This document shows positions 15,800-24,690 of a DNA stretch of 64,000 nt, one piece after another. Location: the NCBI RefSeq assembly GCF_036226685.1, contig NZ_CP109009.1, positions 6,165,501-6,229,500 of the forward strand, given 5' to 3'. Below the pieces are notes generated by a model. That model was given only the letters and a program-made list of their open reading frames with translations. It was not told the origin of the DNA and searched no databases. A program made the translations under genes and the position numbers. How positions within the stretch are numbered: position 1 is the stretch's first letter; the number at the start of each line of letters is the position of its first letter. The DNA comes from Streptomyces sp. NBC_00690. GTDB lineage: Bacteria; Actinomycetota; Actinomycetes; Streptomycetales; Streptomycetaceae.

Positions 15800-16516
15800 T
15801 CAGTTGGTGCGGCGCAGGGCCTCGCTCAGCCGGGCGGCCGAGTCGATGACCGCCTGTGCGTGCATCCGGCCGGGGTGCCGGGTCAGCCGCTCGATGGGTC
15901 CTGAGACCGACACCGCGGCGACGACGCGATTGGAGGGGCCGCGCACCGGAGCGGAGACCGATGCCACCCCGGGCTCGCGCTCGCCGATCGACTGGGCCCA
16001 GCCCCGGCGCCGTACGCCCGAGAGCGCCGTCGCCGTGAAGCGTGCGCCCTGGAGACCGCGGTGCAGCCGCTCGGGCTCCTCCCAGGCCATCAGGATCTGG
16101 GCGGACGAGCCTGCCTTCATCGTCAGTGTGGATCCGACCGGGACCGTGTCCCGCAATCCGGACAGCCGCTCGGCCGCGGCCACACAGATCCGCATATCTC
16201 CCTGGCGGCGATACAGCTGTGCGCTCTCACCGGTCACATCGCGCAGATGGGTCAGGACCGGACCGGCGGTGGCCAGCAAACGGTCCTCACCGGCCGCGGC
16301 GGCCAGCTCCGAGAGCCGCGGCCCCAGGATGAACCGGCCCTGCATGTCCCTCGCCACCATCCGGTGGTGTTCCAGTGCCACGGCCAGTCGATGGGCCGTG
16401 GGTCGGGCGAGCCCGGTCGCCGCGACCAGCCCGGCGAGGGTGGCCGGACCGGACTCCAGTGCGCTCAGTACCAGAGCCGCCTTGTCGAGAACGCCGACGC
16501 CGCTAGAGTTGTCCAT
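15800..16516 (-). CDS. ndgR: IclR-family regulator NdgR
   Basis: A 238-residue IclR-family regulator divergent from leuCD, the conserved position of NdgR (AreB), which in Streptomyces controls leucine and other amino-acid genes and affects antibiotic production. The N-terminal winged HTH covers residues ~8-70 ([20 protein letters not shown], then the Arg/Leu recognition helix). The effector-binding domain fills the rest ([31 protein letters not shown] near the end). The ATG at 16516 gives the family N-terminus [12 protein letters not shown]; a 28-residue upstream extension in frame was rejected. It has no clear ribosome site and may be leaderless or nearly so. Confidence 0.93.
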   Translation of the reverse strand: MDNSSGVGVLDKAALVLSALESGPATLAGLVAATGLARPTAHRLAVALEHHRMVARDMQGRFILGPRLSELAAAAGEDRLLATAGPVLTHLRDVTGESAQLYRRQGDMRICVAAAERLSGLRDTVPVGSTLTMKAGSSAQILMAWEEPERLHRGLQGARFTATALSGVRRRGWAQSIGEREPGVASVSAPVRGPSNRVVAAVSVSGPIERLTRHPGRMHAQAVIDSAARLSEALRRTN

Positions 16517-16528
16517 GCAACGATACTC

Positions 16529-16549
16529 GCGTCTCACACTGTGAAACGC
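16529..16549. promoter_or_regulatory. Near-perfect 21-bp palindrome, probable NdgR operator
   Basis: Half-sites GCGTcTCAC and GTGAaACGC flank a 3-base centre. Only one off-centre pair breaks the symmetry. It lies 13-33 bp upstream of the ndgR start and about 110 bp before leuC, the place expected for an IclR-type operator that both autoregulates ndgR and controls leuCD. Assignment to NdgR is inference from position and symmetry. Confidence 0.7.
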
Positions 16550-16657
16550 AAGTTCAAATTTCTCGGGAACCCGCCAGTCTGTAGTAGCAGCCTGCGACAA
16601 CGGGCTGCGTCAGGATCTCTAGCGGTGCCGGCATCGTGGCCGGCCGGAGGGAAAGCG

Positions 16658-18091
16658 ATGGGTAGGACACTCGCGGAGAAGGTTTGGGACGACCACGTCG
16701 TCCGGCGCGCTGAGGGCGAGCCCGACCTGCTCTACATCGATCTGCATCTGCTGCACGAGGTGACCAGCCCCCAAGCCTTCGACGGACTCCGTCTGGGCAA
16801 TCGGCGCGTGCGTCGCCTCGACCTCACCATCGCCACCGAAGACCACAACACACCGACGCTCGACATCGACAAGCCCATTGCCGACCCCGTCTCCCGAGCC
16901 CAGTTGGAGACGCTGCGGAAGAACTGCGCCGATTTCGGTGTGCGACTGCACCCGCTGGGCGACGTCGAGCAGGGTGTCGTCCATGTCGTGGGACCCCAGC
17001 TGGGACTGACCCAGCCCGGTACCACCGTGGTGTGCGGTGACTCCCACACCTCCACGCACGGTGCGTTCGGTGCCCTCGCCTTCGGTATCGGCACCTCGCA
17101 GGTCGAGCATGTACTGGCTACCCAGACGCTGCCGCTGGCCCGCCCCAAGACCATGGCCATCACCGTCGAGGGCGAACTGCCCGAGGAGGTGACCGCCAAG
17201 GACCTCATCCTCGCGATCATCGCCCGGATCGGTACCGGCGGCGGTCAGGGCTACATCCTGGAGTACCGCGGCTCGGCCATCGAGAAGCTTTCGATGGAAG
17301 CGCGGATGACCATCTGCAACATGTCGATCGAGGCGGGCGCCCGCGCCGGCATGATCGCACCGGATGAGACCACCTTCGAGTACCTGCGCGGCCGTGACCA
17401 CGCCCCCGAAGGCGCCGACTGGGACGCTGCGGTCGAGTACTGGAAGACGCTGCGCACCGACGACGACGCGGCCTTCGACGCCGAGGTCGTCATCGACGCC
17501 ACCGAACTGGCTCCCTTCGTCACCTGGGGTACCAACCCGGGGCAGGGCGCGCCGCTGTCCTCCAACGTCCCCGATCCTGCTTCGTACGAGGACGCTTCGG
17601 AGCGGCATGCAGCTGAAAGGGCCCTGGAGTACATGGGGTTGAGCGCCGGCCAGCCGCTGCGCCAGATCAAGGTCGACACCGTCTTCGTAGGCTCCTGCAC
17701 CAACGGTCGCATCGAGGACCTGCGCTCCGCCGCGTCCATCCTGGACGGGCGCAAAGTCGCCGACGGGGTACGGATGCTGGTGGTGCCCGGCTCGGTGCGC
17801 GTGGCGCTCCAGGCGGTCGAGGAGGGGTTGGACAAGGTCTTCACCCAGTCCGGCGCTGAGTGGCGGCACGCGGGATGCTCGATGTGTCTGGGCATGAACC
17901 CCGACCAACTGGCCCCTGGCGAGCGCTCCGCATCCACCTCGAACCGCAACTTCGAGGGGCGGCAGGGCAAGGGCGGACGTACCCATCTCGTTTCGCCGCA
18001 GGTTGCCGCCGCCACCGCGGTACTGGGCCATCTGGCCTCTCCGGCCGATCTGTCCGACCAGGCTGATGCAGCCGTCACCGCGGGAGTCTGA
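16658..18091 (+). CDS. leuC: 3-isopropylmalate dehydratase large subunit
   Basis: A 477-residue aconitase-family subunit which with LeuD interconverts 2- and 3-isopropylmalate in leucine synthesis. The three 4Fe-4S cluster Cys are at 347 (GSCTNG), 407 and 410 ([11 protein letters not shown]). Substrate-site motifs [19 protein letters not shown] and [12 protein letters not shown] are intact. The ATG at 16658 follows GGAGGG. It leads leuCD (6-bp gap). I see no Leu-codon leader peptide between the operator and leuC, so control is probably by NdgR rather than attenuation. Confidence 0.97.
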   Translation: MGRTLAEKVWDDHVVRRAEGEPDLLYIDLHLLHEVTSPQAFDGLRLGNRRVRRLDLTIATEDHNTPTLDIDKPIADPVSRAQLETLRKNCADFGVRLHPLGDVEQGVVHVVGPQLGLTQPGTTVVCGDSHTSTHGAFGALAFGIGTSQVEHVLATQTLPLARPKTMAITVEGELPEEVTAKDLILAIIARIGTGGGQGYILEYRGSAIEKLSMEARMTICNMSIEAGARAGMIAPDETTFEYLRGRDHAPEGADWDAAVEYWKTLRTDDDAAFDAEVVIDATELAPFVTWGTNPGQGAPLSSNVPDPASYEDASERHAAERALEYMGLSAGQPLRQIKVDTVFVGSCTNGRIEDLRSAASILDGRKVADGVRMLVVPGSVRVALQAVEEGLDKVFTQSGAEWRHAGCSMCLGMNPDQLAPGERSASTSNRNFEGRQGKGGRTHLVSPQVAAATAVLGHLASPADLSDQADAAVTAGV

Positions 18092-18097
18092 GGAGCC

Positions 18098-18691
18098 ATG
18101 GAAGCATTCACCGCACACACCGGCCGCGCCGTCCCGCTGCGCCGCAGCAATGTGGACACCGACCAGATCATCCCCGCCCACTGGCTGAAGAAGGTCACCC
18201 GGGACGGTTTCGAGGACGGACTCTTCGAGGCGTGGCGCAAGGACGACTCCTTCGTCCTCAACCTGCCCGAGCGGCAGGGTGCATCGGTCCTGGTCGCAGG
18301 GCCCGACTTCGGTACCGGATCCTCGCGTGAGCACGCCGTCTGGGCACTCCAGAACTTCGGCTTCAAGACGGTCATCTCCTCCCGGTTCGCCGATATCTTC
18401 CGCGGCAACTCCCTCAAGAACGGTCTGCTGACCGTCGTTCTGCCGCAGGAGACCGTCGAGCGGCTCTGGGAGCTCACCGAAGCCGATCCCAACGTCGACA
18501 TCACGGTTGACCTGGAGGCGCGCGAGGTGCGGGCCGAGGGCATCACGGCTGCTTTCGAACTCGACGAGAATGCACGCTGGCGGCTGCTGAACGGGCTGGA
18601 TGACATCAGCCTCACCCTTCAGAACGAAGCGGACATCGCGGCTTACGAGTCCACTCGCCCCGCCTTCAAACCACGCACTCTACAGGTCTGA
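18098..18691 (+). CDS. leuD: 3-isopropylmalate dehydratase small subunit
   Basis: A 197-residue partner of LeuC, the swivelling domain that completes the active site. Family motifs [14 protein letters not shown] (near 19-32), [17 protein letters not shown] (near 67-83) and [15 protein letters not shown] are present. GAGGAG just before the ATG overlaps the leuC stop, so the two are translationally linked. A 16-bp hairpin follows. Confidence 0.97.
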   Translation: MEAFTAHTGRAVPLRRSNVDTDQIIPAHWLKKVTRDGFEDGLFEAWRKDDSFVLNLPERQGASVLVAGPDFGTGSSREHAVWALQNFGFKTVISSRFADIFRGNSLKNGLLTVVLPQETVERLWELTEADPNVDITVDLEAREVRAEGITAAFELDENARWRLLNGLDDISLTLQNEADIAAYESTRPAFKPRTLQV

Positions 18692-18706
18692 TCAGCGCTT
18701 TTACCC

Positions 18707-18742
18707 GACTGCGCCCCCCACCGTCCGGTGGGGGGCGCAGTC
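18707..18742 (+). terminator. Terminator of leuCD
   Basis: Perfect 16-bp stem (18707-18722 with 18727-18742) around GTCC, starting 15 bp after the leuD stop. Confidence 0.85.
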
Positions 18743-18795
18743 GTCTGTTGAGACCCTGCCGGGCGACAACTCGCCCCAGATGGCACAATCGGTGC

Positions 18796-19023
18796 ATGGG
18801 ACGCGACAACCAACTCAAGCTCTATGCCGAGCTCGCGGCCCAACTCAAGGAAGCGCACACACGAGTGCGTGAACTGCAAGTCCCGGAGGGCGTAAGGAAG
18901 GCGCTGTCCCGGAAGCTGCTGGTCGTGACGGCAGCGGCGAAGCACGATCTCCCGGATGCAGCACGGCGTCTGGACCGCTTGATGAAGGACCTCGACGAGG
19001 GTCGATTTCCCGAAGGCGACTGA
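18796..19023 (+). CDS. Small conserved-type protein between leuD and hupS
   Basis: A 75-residue, highly helical and charged protein (MGRDNQLKLYAELAAQLKEA, later VRKALSRKLLVVTAAAKHDL and RRLDRLMKDLDEGRFP). No domain recognised, no membrane segment and no Cys. The start is the ATG at 18796. A CACAAT hexamer occupies -12 to -7 from it and there is no ribosome site, so the message may be leaderless. A protein of this kind sits in the same place in other Streptomyces as far as I recall. Function unknown. Confidence 0.72.
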   Translation: MGRDNQLKLYAELAAQLKEAHTRVRELQVPEGVRKALSRKLLVVTAAAKHDLPDAARRLDRLMKDLDEGRFPEGD

Positions 19024-19177
19024 CGTCCGAACTCCGTGCTGACCCACTTCCGAAGTCGACTTCGTTGCGGCACTAGGGTGATTAGACCGTTTCGTGTTTG
19101 ATTTGCGGTATATATCTGCCTAACGTGCGAAAAAGCCTGGACACATTCGTTCCGGCAATGTCTCCGAAGGGGAAGAC

Positions 19178-19828
19178 GTGAACAAGGCGCAGCTCGTAGA
19201 AACGATTGCCGACAAGCTCGGCGGCCGTCAGCAGGCCGCAGACGCTGTCGACGCGGTGCTTGACGCGATCGTCCGCGCGGTTGTCGGCGGAGACCGGGTA
19301 TCGGTCACCGGCTTCGGATCGTTCGAGAAGGTCGACCGTCCCGCCCGCTACGCCCGCAACCCCCAGACGGGTGAGCGGGTCCGGGTCAAGAAGACCTCCG
19401 TACCCCGCTTCCGTGCGGGCCAGGGCTTCAAGGACCTGGTCAGCGGCTCGAAGAAGCTGCCGCGCGGTGGTGAGGTCTCGGTCAAGAAGGCGCCCAAGGG
19501 CAGCCTGTCGGGCGGTGCTTCCACCCGGACGACCACCAAGGCCGCGGCCAAGAAGGCCACCGCCAAGAAGACCGCCGCGAAGAAGGCCACGACCGCCCGC
19601 AAGACGGTCGCGACAAAGGCCACCGCGGCGAAGAAGACGGTCGCGAAGAAGGCGACCACGGCCAAGAAGGCCGCGGCCAAGAAGGCGCCCGCCAAGGCCG
19701 CCGCCAAGAAGGCCACGGCCAAGAAGACCGCCCCGGCGAAGAAGGCCACCGCCAAGAAGGCGCCCGCCAAGAAGGCCACGGCACGCAGCACCGCCGCCAA
19801 GAAGACGGCCACTGCCAGGAAGAGGTAG
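19178..19828 (+). CDS. hupS: HU-family nucleoid protein HupS with Lys/Ala-rich tail
   Basis: A 216-residue two-part protein. Residues 1-~93 are a complete HU domain (MNKAQLVETIADKL, GFGSFEKVDRPARYARNPQTG). Residues ~100-216 are a histone H1-like tail built of repeated KKA, KKAT, KKTA and AAKKAPAK. In Streptomyces the tailed HU, HupS, is enriched during sporulation and compacts spore nucleoids. The GTG start follows GAAGGGGA. An AT-rich promoter-like stretch (TATATATC at 19109-19116) lies 60 bp upstream. A 13-bp hairpin ends the gene. Confidence 0.94.
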   Translation: MNKAQLVETIADKLGGRQQAADAVDAVLDAIVRAVVGGDRVSVTGFGSFEKVDRPARYARNPQTGERVRVKKTSVPRFRAGQGFKDLVSGSKKLPRGGEVSVKKAPKGSLSGGASTRTTTKAAAKKATAKKTAAKKATTARKTVATKATAAKKTVAKKATTAKKAAAKKAPAKAAAKKATAKKTAPAKKATAKKAPAKKATARSTAAKKTATARKR

Positions 19829-19856
19829 GCGGTACCCAACGGGCCGCTCACGCGCC

Positions 19857-19886
19857 GGGCCGGGCTCCCTCCGGGGAGCCCGGCCC
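19857..19886. terminator. Hairpin between hupS and the convergent 67-residue gene
   Basis: Perfect 13-bp GC stem (19857-19869 with 19874-19886), loop TCCG, 29 bp after the hupS stop. The convergent gene ends at 19985, so it may serve both strands. Confidence 0.75.
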
Positions 19887-19984
19887 GCGGCATGTCCAGA
19901 CCCGGCCACCGGCCCTCAGCTGTTGGAGGAAGCGGCAGCTCAGACGGGGTCCGAGAGGTTCGGTACGGGGTACGTGCGCCGGGC

Positions 19985-20188
19985 TCAGAAGGTCTGGAGC
20001 GTCACCAGGGTGATACGACGGTCCGTGCCCTCGCCCGCAGTTTCGATCCGGACCCGCTGGCCCGACCGCAACAACCGCAGCCCGCCCGCGTCGAAGGCCG
20101 CTGCGTCGAACTCCATCGGGGTGCCGTCGTCGAGCAGCACGCTCCCGCTGCGAGTGTCGGAATCGTAGGTAAACGAAGTCGCCTGCAT
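19985..20188 (-). CDS. Small beta-rich protein, unknown function
   Basis: A 67-residue protein starting MQATSFTYDSDTRSG. The pattern SGSVLLDDGTPMEFDAAAFD, then GLRLLRSGQRVRIETAGEG and RRITLVTLQTF, looks like a small beta-barrel similar in outline to cold-shock/OB proteins. The aromatic RNA-binding motifs of true CspA are absent, so this is only a fold impression. The ATG at 20188 is preferred; upstream in-frame residues are Arg/Pro shadow. It is convergent with hupS and lies downstream of cofC on the same strand. Confidence 0.65.
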   Translation of the reverse strand: MQATSFTYDSDTRSGSVLLDDGTPMEFDAAAFDAGGLRLLRSGQRVRIETAGEGTDRRITLVTLQTF

Positions 20189-20355
20189 GGGACGAAGCCT
20201 ATGCCCTGCCGAGGCGACCCTGCCGATCCGTCCTGCCGCCTGTGACGGGCGCATCCGATACCCGTACGGAATCCGAGGGAGAAGGCGGCCGTTTCGATGC
20301 GGCACCACTCCGGTGGAGCAGTGCCCTCCAACAGGAATGCCGAAATGGGATCGGG

Positions 20356-21057
20356 CTACCCCTCCATGCGCTGCACCCCGGCCAGTCGTTCGTTCGTCCG
20401 AAGTCCCACGCCCAGTGCGAGTGCGGCGGAGAGGTCATCCCCGGTATCCACGTCCTGACGGACGGAATCGACACCACTCAGCGTGATTTCCACCGCCCCT
20501 GACATCGAATGGCGACTTCGTGACGAGCCGCCGAAAGCGGGCTGCAATTCCACTCCCGGGCCGGCCGTCAGCAAAGTGGTGCCGATGCCCACCGCATCAG
20601 CGAGAAAGGCTCGCGGAAATCCATGGGCGAACTCCAGCACCCGCCCCAATTCCTCCGACCTGAGTGCGGGCAGATCGGCATTGAGCGCGGCCACGGCAGC
20701 CCCGGGCCGCCCCTGACGCACGGCACGGACCCCTTGGACCAATGCGGCGTTGAGCCCCGTCGCCGGGCGGTCGGGCACGATGCGCGCCCCCAGCGCCCGC
20801 AGTCGGCTGCCGGCCAGGAGGTCGTTCGTGACAACTGCCACATCTCGCACGGCCGTGCAGGCCAGCGCGGCTACGACGGTGTCTTCGGCGAAGGCGAGCG
20901 CCAGCTGTGGTCGCAGCAGGTCACCCGCGCGGGAGGCCAGTCGACTCTTCGCCAGGGCGAGGGGCTTCAACGGGATCACCAAGGACCAGCGTGCCGTTGG
21001 GTCGGTGTTCGTGGTCGGCTCTCCGTCCAAGTGCGCAGGGCTGCGTGTGCTTCCCAT
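20356..21057 (-). CDS. cofC: 2-phospho-L-lactate / phosphoenolpyruvate guanylyltransferase (F420 synthesis)
   Basis: A 233-residue nucleotidyltransferase of the CofC/FbiD family, which uses GTP to activate phosphoenolpyruvate or phospholactate for coenzyme F420. The N-terminus WSLVIPLKPLALAKSRL is diagnostic, followed by VAVVTND, ARIVPD, GLNAALVQG, the metal/nucleotide-binding LNADLPAL and, near the C-terminus, DVDTGDDL. The ATG at 21057 was chosen as the first start that keeps the family N-terminus without the Arg-rich extension. It is divergent from plsC. In Mycobacterium the homologue also lies beside gpsA, which supports the call. Confidence 0.9.
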   Translation of the reverse strand: MGSTRSPAHLDGEPTTNTDPTARWSLVIPLKPLALAKSRLASRAGDLLRPQLALAFAEDTVVAALACTAVRDVAVVTNDLLAGSRLRALGARIVPDRPATGLNAALVQGVRAVRQGRPGAAVAALNADLPALRSEELGRVLEFAHGFPRAFLADAVGIGTTLLTAGPGVELQPAFGGSSRSRHSMSGAVEITLSGVDSVRQDVDTGDDLSAALALGVGLRTNERLAGVQRMEG

Positions 21058-21196
21058 TGTGGCCCGCCGCGGGGTTGATCCGACGGGGCGGTCCGGTAGT
21101 CGGGGCGTACCGTGTCCTCGACAGACCAGGGGGCTGGGGCGACACTTGACCCCCGGCATCCGGGCAAACGCCCGGACGAAGAAGAAGGGTGTCCGA

Positions 21197-21949
21197 GTGT
21201 CCCGCCGTAGAATCGGCTTCTGGTACCGCCTGGCGGCGGTCATCGCAAAACCGCCGCTACTGGTTCTGTTCAAGCGGGACTGGCGGGGAATGGAACACAT
21301 TCCGGCCGACGGCGGATTCCTCACCGCGGTCAATCACAACTCCTATCTCGACCCGCTGTCCTACGCGCACTTCCAGTACAACAGCGGACGGGTGCCGCGC
21401 TTTTTGGCGAAGGCGGCGCTCTTCCGGGTGTCCTTCGTCGGCATGATGCTCCGCGGCACTCGGCAGATCCCCGTCTACCGGGAGACCACCGACGCGCTCG
21501 ACGCCTTCCGCGCCGCGGTCGCCGCCATCGAACAGGGCGAGTGCGTGGCCTTCTACCCCGAAGGCACCATCACGCGCGACCCCGAGATGTGGCCCATGGT
21601 GGGCAAGACCGGCGCCGCCAGGGTCGCGCTGATGACCAAGGCTCCCGTGATTCCGGTCGCCCAGTGGGGTGCCAACCTCGCGATGCCCCCGTACGCCAAG
21701 GAGAGGCCGCTGCGGCTCTTCCCCCGAAAGACCCTGATCGTGCAGGCCGGACCGCCCGTCGACCTGACCAGGTTCTACGATCAGGAACCCACGCCCGAGG
21801 TGTTGCGCGAGGTGACCGAGGCGATCATGGGGGACATCACCGCACTCCTCGAAGAGGTACGGGGAACCAAGGCACCGGCCGAGCCGTTCGACCACCGCAC
21901 GGCGCGTGCAGAACAGCGGCGCAAAGCCGCAGGGGAAGGAACGATGTGA
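21197..21949 (+). CDS. 1-acyl-glycerol-3-phosphate acyltransferase family (PlsC-like)
   Basis: A 250-residue membrane-associated acyltransferase. The catalytic NHxxxxD motif is NHNSYLD near residues 47-53 and the second block is FYPEGT near 116-121, with PVIPVAQWG after it. A hydrophobic segment at ~10-25 (YRLAAVIAKPPLLVLF) should anchor it. It probably acylates lysophosphatidate. The GTG at 21197 follows AAGAAGGG. The stop overlaps the gpsA start, joining glycerol-3-phosphate supply to phospholipid synthesis. Confidence 0.9.
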   Translation: MSRRRIGFWYRLAAVIAKPPLLVLFKRDWRGMEHIPADGGFLTAVNHNSYLDPLSYAHFQYNSGRVPRFLAKAALFRVSFVGMMLRGTRQIPVYRETTDALDAFRAAVAAIEQGECVAFYPEGTITRDPEMWPMVGKTGAARVALMTKAPVIPVAQWGANLAMPPYAKERPLRLFPRKTLIVQAGPPVDLTRFYDQEPTPEVLREVTEAIMGDITALLEEVRGTKAPAEPFDHRTARAEQRRKAAGEGTM

Positions 21950-22956
21950 CACACCCGGCGAAGGCAGCCGTCTTTGGAACGGGCTCCTGGGGGACGGCCT
22001 TCGGCATGGTGCTCGCCGACGCGGGGTGCGATGTGACCCTGTGGGGTCGTCGCGCCGAGCTCGCCGAAGCGGTCAACACCACCCGGACCAACCCCGACTA
22101 CCTCCCGGGCATCGAGTTGCCGCCCTCCCTGTCGGCCACCACCGACCCGGCCGAGGCGTTGCACGGTGCCGACTTCGCGGTGCTCGCCGTCCCCTCGCAG
22201 ACCCTGCGCGCCAATCTCGCCGCCTGGGTGCCCGAGCTGGGCGCGAACACCGTCCTCGTTTCGCTGATGAAGGGCGTCGAACTCGGCACCGCCAAGCGGA
22301 TGAGCGAGGTCATCGAGGAGGTCGCCGGTGTCGGTGCCGATCGCGTCGCGGTGGTCACCGGTCCCAACCTGGCCAAGGAGATCGCCCAGCGCCGGCCCGC
22401 GGCCTCGGTCGTCGCCTGCCGCGATGAGGCCGTCGCCAGAAGGCTCCAGGCGGCCTGTCACACCCAGTACTTCCGCCCGTACACCAACACCGATGTGGTG
22501 GGGTGCGAGCTCGGCGGCGCAGTGAAGAACGTCATCGGTCTCGCCGTCGGCATCGCGGACGGCATGGGCCTCGGTGACAACGCCAAGGGATCGTTGATCA
22601 CCCGTGGTCTGGCCGAGACCACGCGCCTGGGGCTCGCCATGGGCGCGGATGCGCTCACCTTCTCCGGGCTCGCGGGACTCGGCGACCTGGTCGCCACCTG
22701 TTCCTCGCCGCTCTCGCGCAACCACACCTTCGGGATGAACCTCGGCAAGGGCATGACCCTGCAGGAGACGATCGCCGTCACCAGGCAGACCGCCGAAGGC
22801 GTCAAGTCCTGTGAATCCGTGCTGGATCTGGCCCGTCGGCACGGAGTGGATATGCCGATCACGGAGACGGTCGTCGACATCGTGCACGACGGCAAGCCCC
22901 CGGTGGTCGCGCTGAAGGAGCTGATGTCCCGCAGCGCCAAGGCCGAACGCCGCTGA
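21946..22956 (+). CDS. gpsA: NAD(P)-dependent glycerol-3-phosphate dehydrogenase
   Basis: A 336-residue enzyme reducing dihydroxyacetone phosphate to sn-glycerol-3-phosphate. The Rossmann fingerprint is VFGTGSWGTAFG near residues 8-19. LVSLMKGVE, GPNLAKEI, ELGGAVKNVIGLAVGIADGM (active-site Lys in AVKN) and FSGLAGLGDLVATC are all intact. The GTG start overlaps the plsC TGA by 4 bases, with AGGGGAAGGA upstream inside plsC. Confidence 0.96.
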   Translation: MTHPAKAAVFGTGSWGTAFGMVLADAGCDVTLWGRRAELAEAVNTTRTNPDYLPGIELPPSLSATTDPAEALHGADFAVLAVPSQTLRANLAAWVPELGANTVLVSLMKGVELGTAKRMSEVIEEVAGVGADRVAVVTGPNLAKEIAQRRPAASVVACRDEAVARRLQAACHTQYFRPYTNTDVVGCELGGAVKNVIGLAVGIADGMGLGDNAKGSLITRGLAETTRLGLAMGADALTFSGLAGLGDLVATCSSPLSRNHTFGMNLGKGMTLQETIAVTRQTAEGVKSCESVLDLARRHGVDMPITETVVDIVHDGKPPVVALKELMSRSAKAERR

Positions 22957-23014
22957 CACGACCGGACGCAGCGGCGCTGACTCCCGGGGTACCAACAGGT
23001 ACGCTCAAGCCGAT

Positions 23015-24187
23015 ATGAGCACTGAGAACCTCCCCCAGAGCCCTGAGCCGCAGCGCCCTGAGCAGCCGCTCCGCAAGCCGCGTGTGGCCGTTGTCTTCGG
23101 CGGTCGCAGTTCCGAACACGGGATCTCCATGGTCACCGCCGGAGCCGTACTGCGCGCCGTCGACCGTTCCCAGTACGAGGTGCTGCCCATCGGCATCACC
23201 TCGGACGGCCGGTGGGTGCTCACCGCCGACGAGCCGGAGCGGATGGCGATCACGGACCGCCGCACCCCGCACGTCGAGCAGTTGGTCGAGTCCCCCGAGG
23301 GACAGGTCATGCTCTCCGTCGACCCGGGAAGCCGCGAGGTCGTCTACACGGAGCCCGGTGCAGTGCCGAAAGCGCTGGGCGAGGTCGACGTCGTCTTCCC
23401 CGTGCTGCACGGCCCCTACGGCGAGGACGGCACCATCCAGGGCCTGCTGGAGCTCGCCGGAGTGCCGTACGTCGGCTCCGGGGTGCTCGCCTCCGCGGTG
23501 GGCCAGGACAAGGAGTACATGAAGCGGGTCTTCACCTCCTTCGGCCTGCCCGTCGGCCCCTACACGGTGATCCGCCCGCGTGAGTGGGAACTGGACCCCG
23601 CCGCCGCGCGCAAGAAGATCGTCGACTTCGCGGGCGACCACGGCTGGCCGCTGTTCATCAAGCCCGCCCGGGCCGGATCCTCCATCGGCATTACCAAGGT
23701 CGGCGATCTGTCCGGCCTCGACGATGCGGTGGCCGAGGCACAGCGCCACGACCCCAAGATCCTGGTGGAAGCGCTGCTGCGCGGCCGGGAGATCGAGTGC
23801 GGGGTGCTGGAGTTCGAGGACGGTCCGCGGGCCAGCGTCCCGGCCGAGATCCCCCCGGCGCAGTCCCACGCCTTCTACGACTTCGAGGCCAAGTACATCG
23901 ATTCGGCCGAGGGCATCGTGCCCGCACCGCTGACGGCCGAGCAGACCGCCGAAGTACAGCGGCTGGCGGTCGCCGCCTTCGACGCGGCCTCGTGCGAGGG
24001 TCTCGTCCGTGCGGACTTCTTCCTCACCGAGGAGGGCGAGTTCGTCATCAACGAGATCAACACGATGCCGGGCTTCACCCCGATTTCGATGTACCCGCGG
24101 ATGTGGCAGGAGAGCGGCGTCGGCTACCCGGAGTTGGTCGACCGACTCATCCAGGCGGCGCTGCGACGCTCCACCGGACTGCGCTAG
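23015..24187 (+). CDS. ddlA: D-alanine--D-alanine ligase
   Basis: A 390-residue ATP-grasp ligase making D-Ala-D-Ala for peptidoglycan. Motifs: VVFGGRSSEHGISMVTAG (N-terminal substrate domain), FPVLHGPYGEDGTIQG, FIKPARAGSSIGITKV (ATP-grasp lysine loop) and EINTMPGFTPISMYP (metal and ATP site at the end). The KYIDS loop reads AKYIDSAEG, with a Tyr as in D-Ala-specific enzymes rather than the D-Lac-type Phe, so no vancomycin-resistance specificity is implied. It starts 58 bp after gpsA. Confidence 0.95.
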   Translation: MSTENLPQSPEPQRPEQPLRKPRVAVVFGGRSSEHGISMVTAGAVLRAVDRSQYEVLPIGITSDGRWVLTADEPERMAITDRRTPHVEQLVESPEGQVMLSVDPGSREVVYTEPGAVPKALGEVDVVFPVLHGPYGEDGTIQGLLELAGVPYVGSGVLASAVGQDKEYMKRVFTSFGLPVGPYTVIRPREWELDPAAARKKIVDFAGDHGWPLFIKPARAGSSIGITKVGDLSGLDDAVAEAQRHDPKILVEALLRGREIECGVLEFEDGPRASVPAEIPPAQSHAFYDFEAKYIDSAEGIVPAPLTAEQTAEVQRLAVAAFDAASCEGLVRADFFLTEEGEFVINEINTMPGFTPISMYPRMWQESGVGYPELVDRLIQAALRRSTGLR

Positions 24188-24690
24188 AGGGCCTTCGCCG
24201 CGCCAATACGCCCGACAGAAAGCCGAGTTGGGCGACCGGGGGTCAACTCGATGGCGGGTTGTGAGTACCCCGATGGGCAACGTCACTTCGGCGCGGCACC
24301 GGCCGATGCCGTGTCCCGGCGCCGATGCCGGTGCCGTCCTCTGTGGTTTCGCCGGTGGGGCGACCGCCTCCGCAGCGGTCGCCCCACCGAAATGCAGCTC
24401 ACCTTCCCCCGTCGGGGGACACCGCAGCGCAGTACGATCGCGGCGTCGCCCCAGCCGGCGGTCCGTTCGGACGACGGCTGTGGATCGTTGTGGCTTCAGC
24501 TACCGGCCGTTCGTCGCAGTTCCTCGTGACGACCGGTGCAGGGGCCGCCCGGTCGGACGGCAACAGGGGAACCGCGACCGTGGTCGTGGCGTCCGAAGAG
24601 GGAGCAGCCCGCGGGAGCGAGCGGCCCCACCGGGGCACAGTTCGGGCGGAGACCGGCCGACCGATGTCGCCGGCCAAGCGCAGACGGGGG
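24188..24690. other. 503-bp gap after ddlA without a supported gene
   Basis: Open frames cross this stretch on both strands, but all have Arg/Pro/Gly shadow composition and lack ribosome sites. In several actinomycetes a DUF3515 lipoprotein gene lies between ddlA and thiL. Here only a rightward frame near 24252-24400 begins in a faintly similar way (TSARHRP, then an Ala/Gly-rich stretch FAGGATASAAVAPP). It lacks a lipobox and degenerates at once. It may be a decayed remnant or chance. Confidence 0.4.

Noticed and set aside
16061..16657. Upstream in-frame extension of leuC across ndgR
   Set aside because: It would overlap the divergent regulator and operator; the ATG at 16658 has a strong ribosome site and matches the family start.
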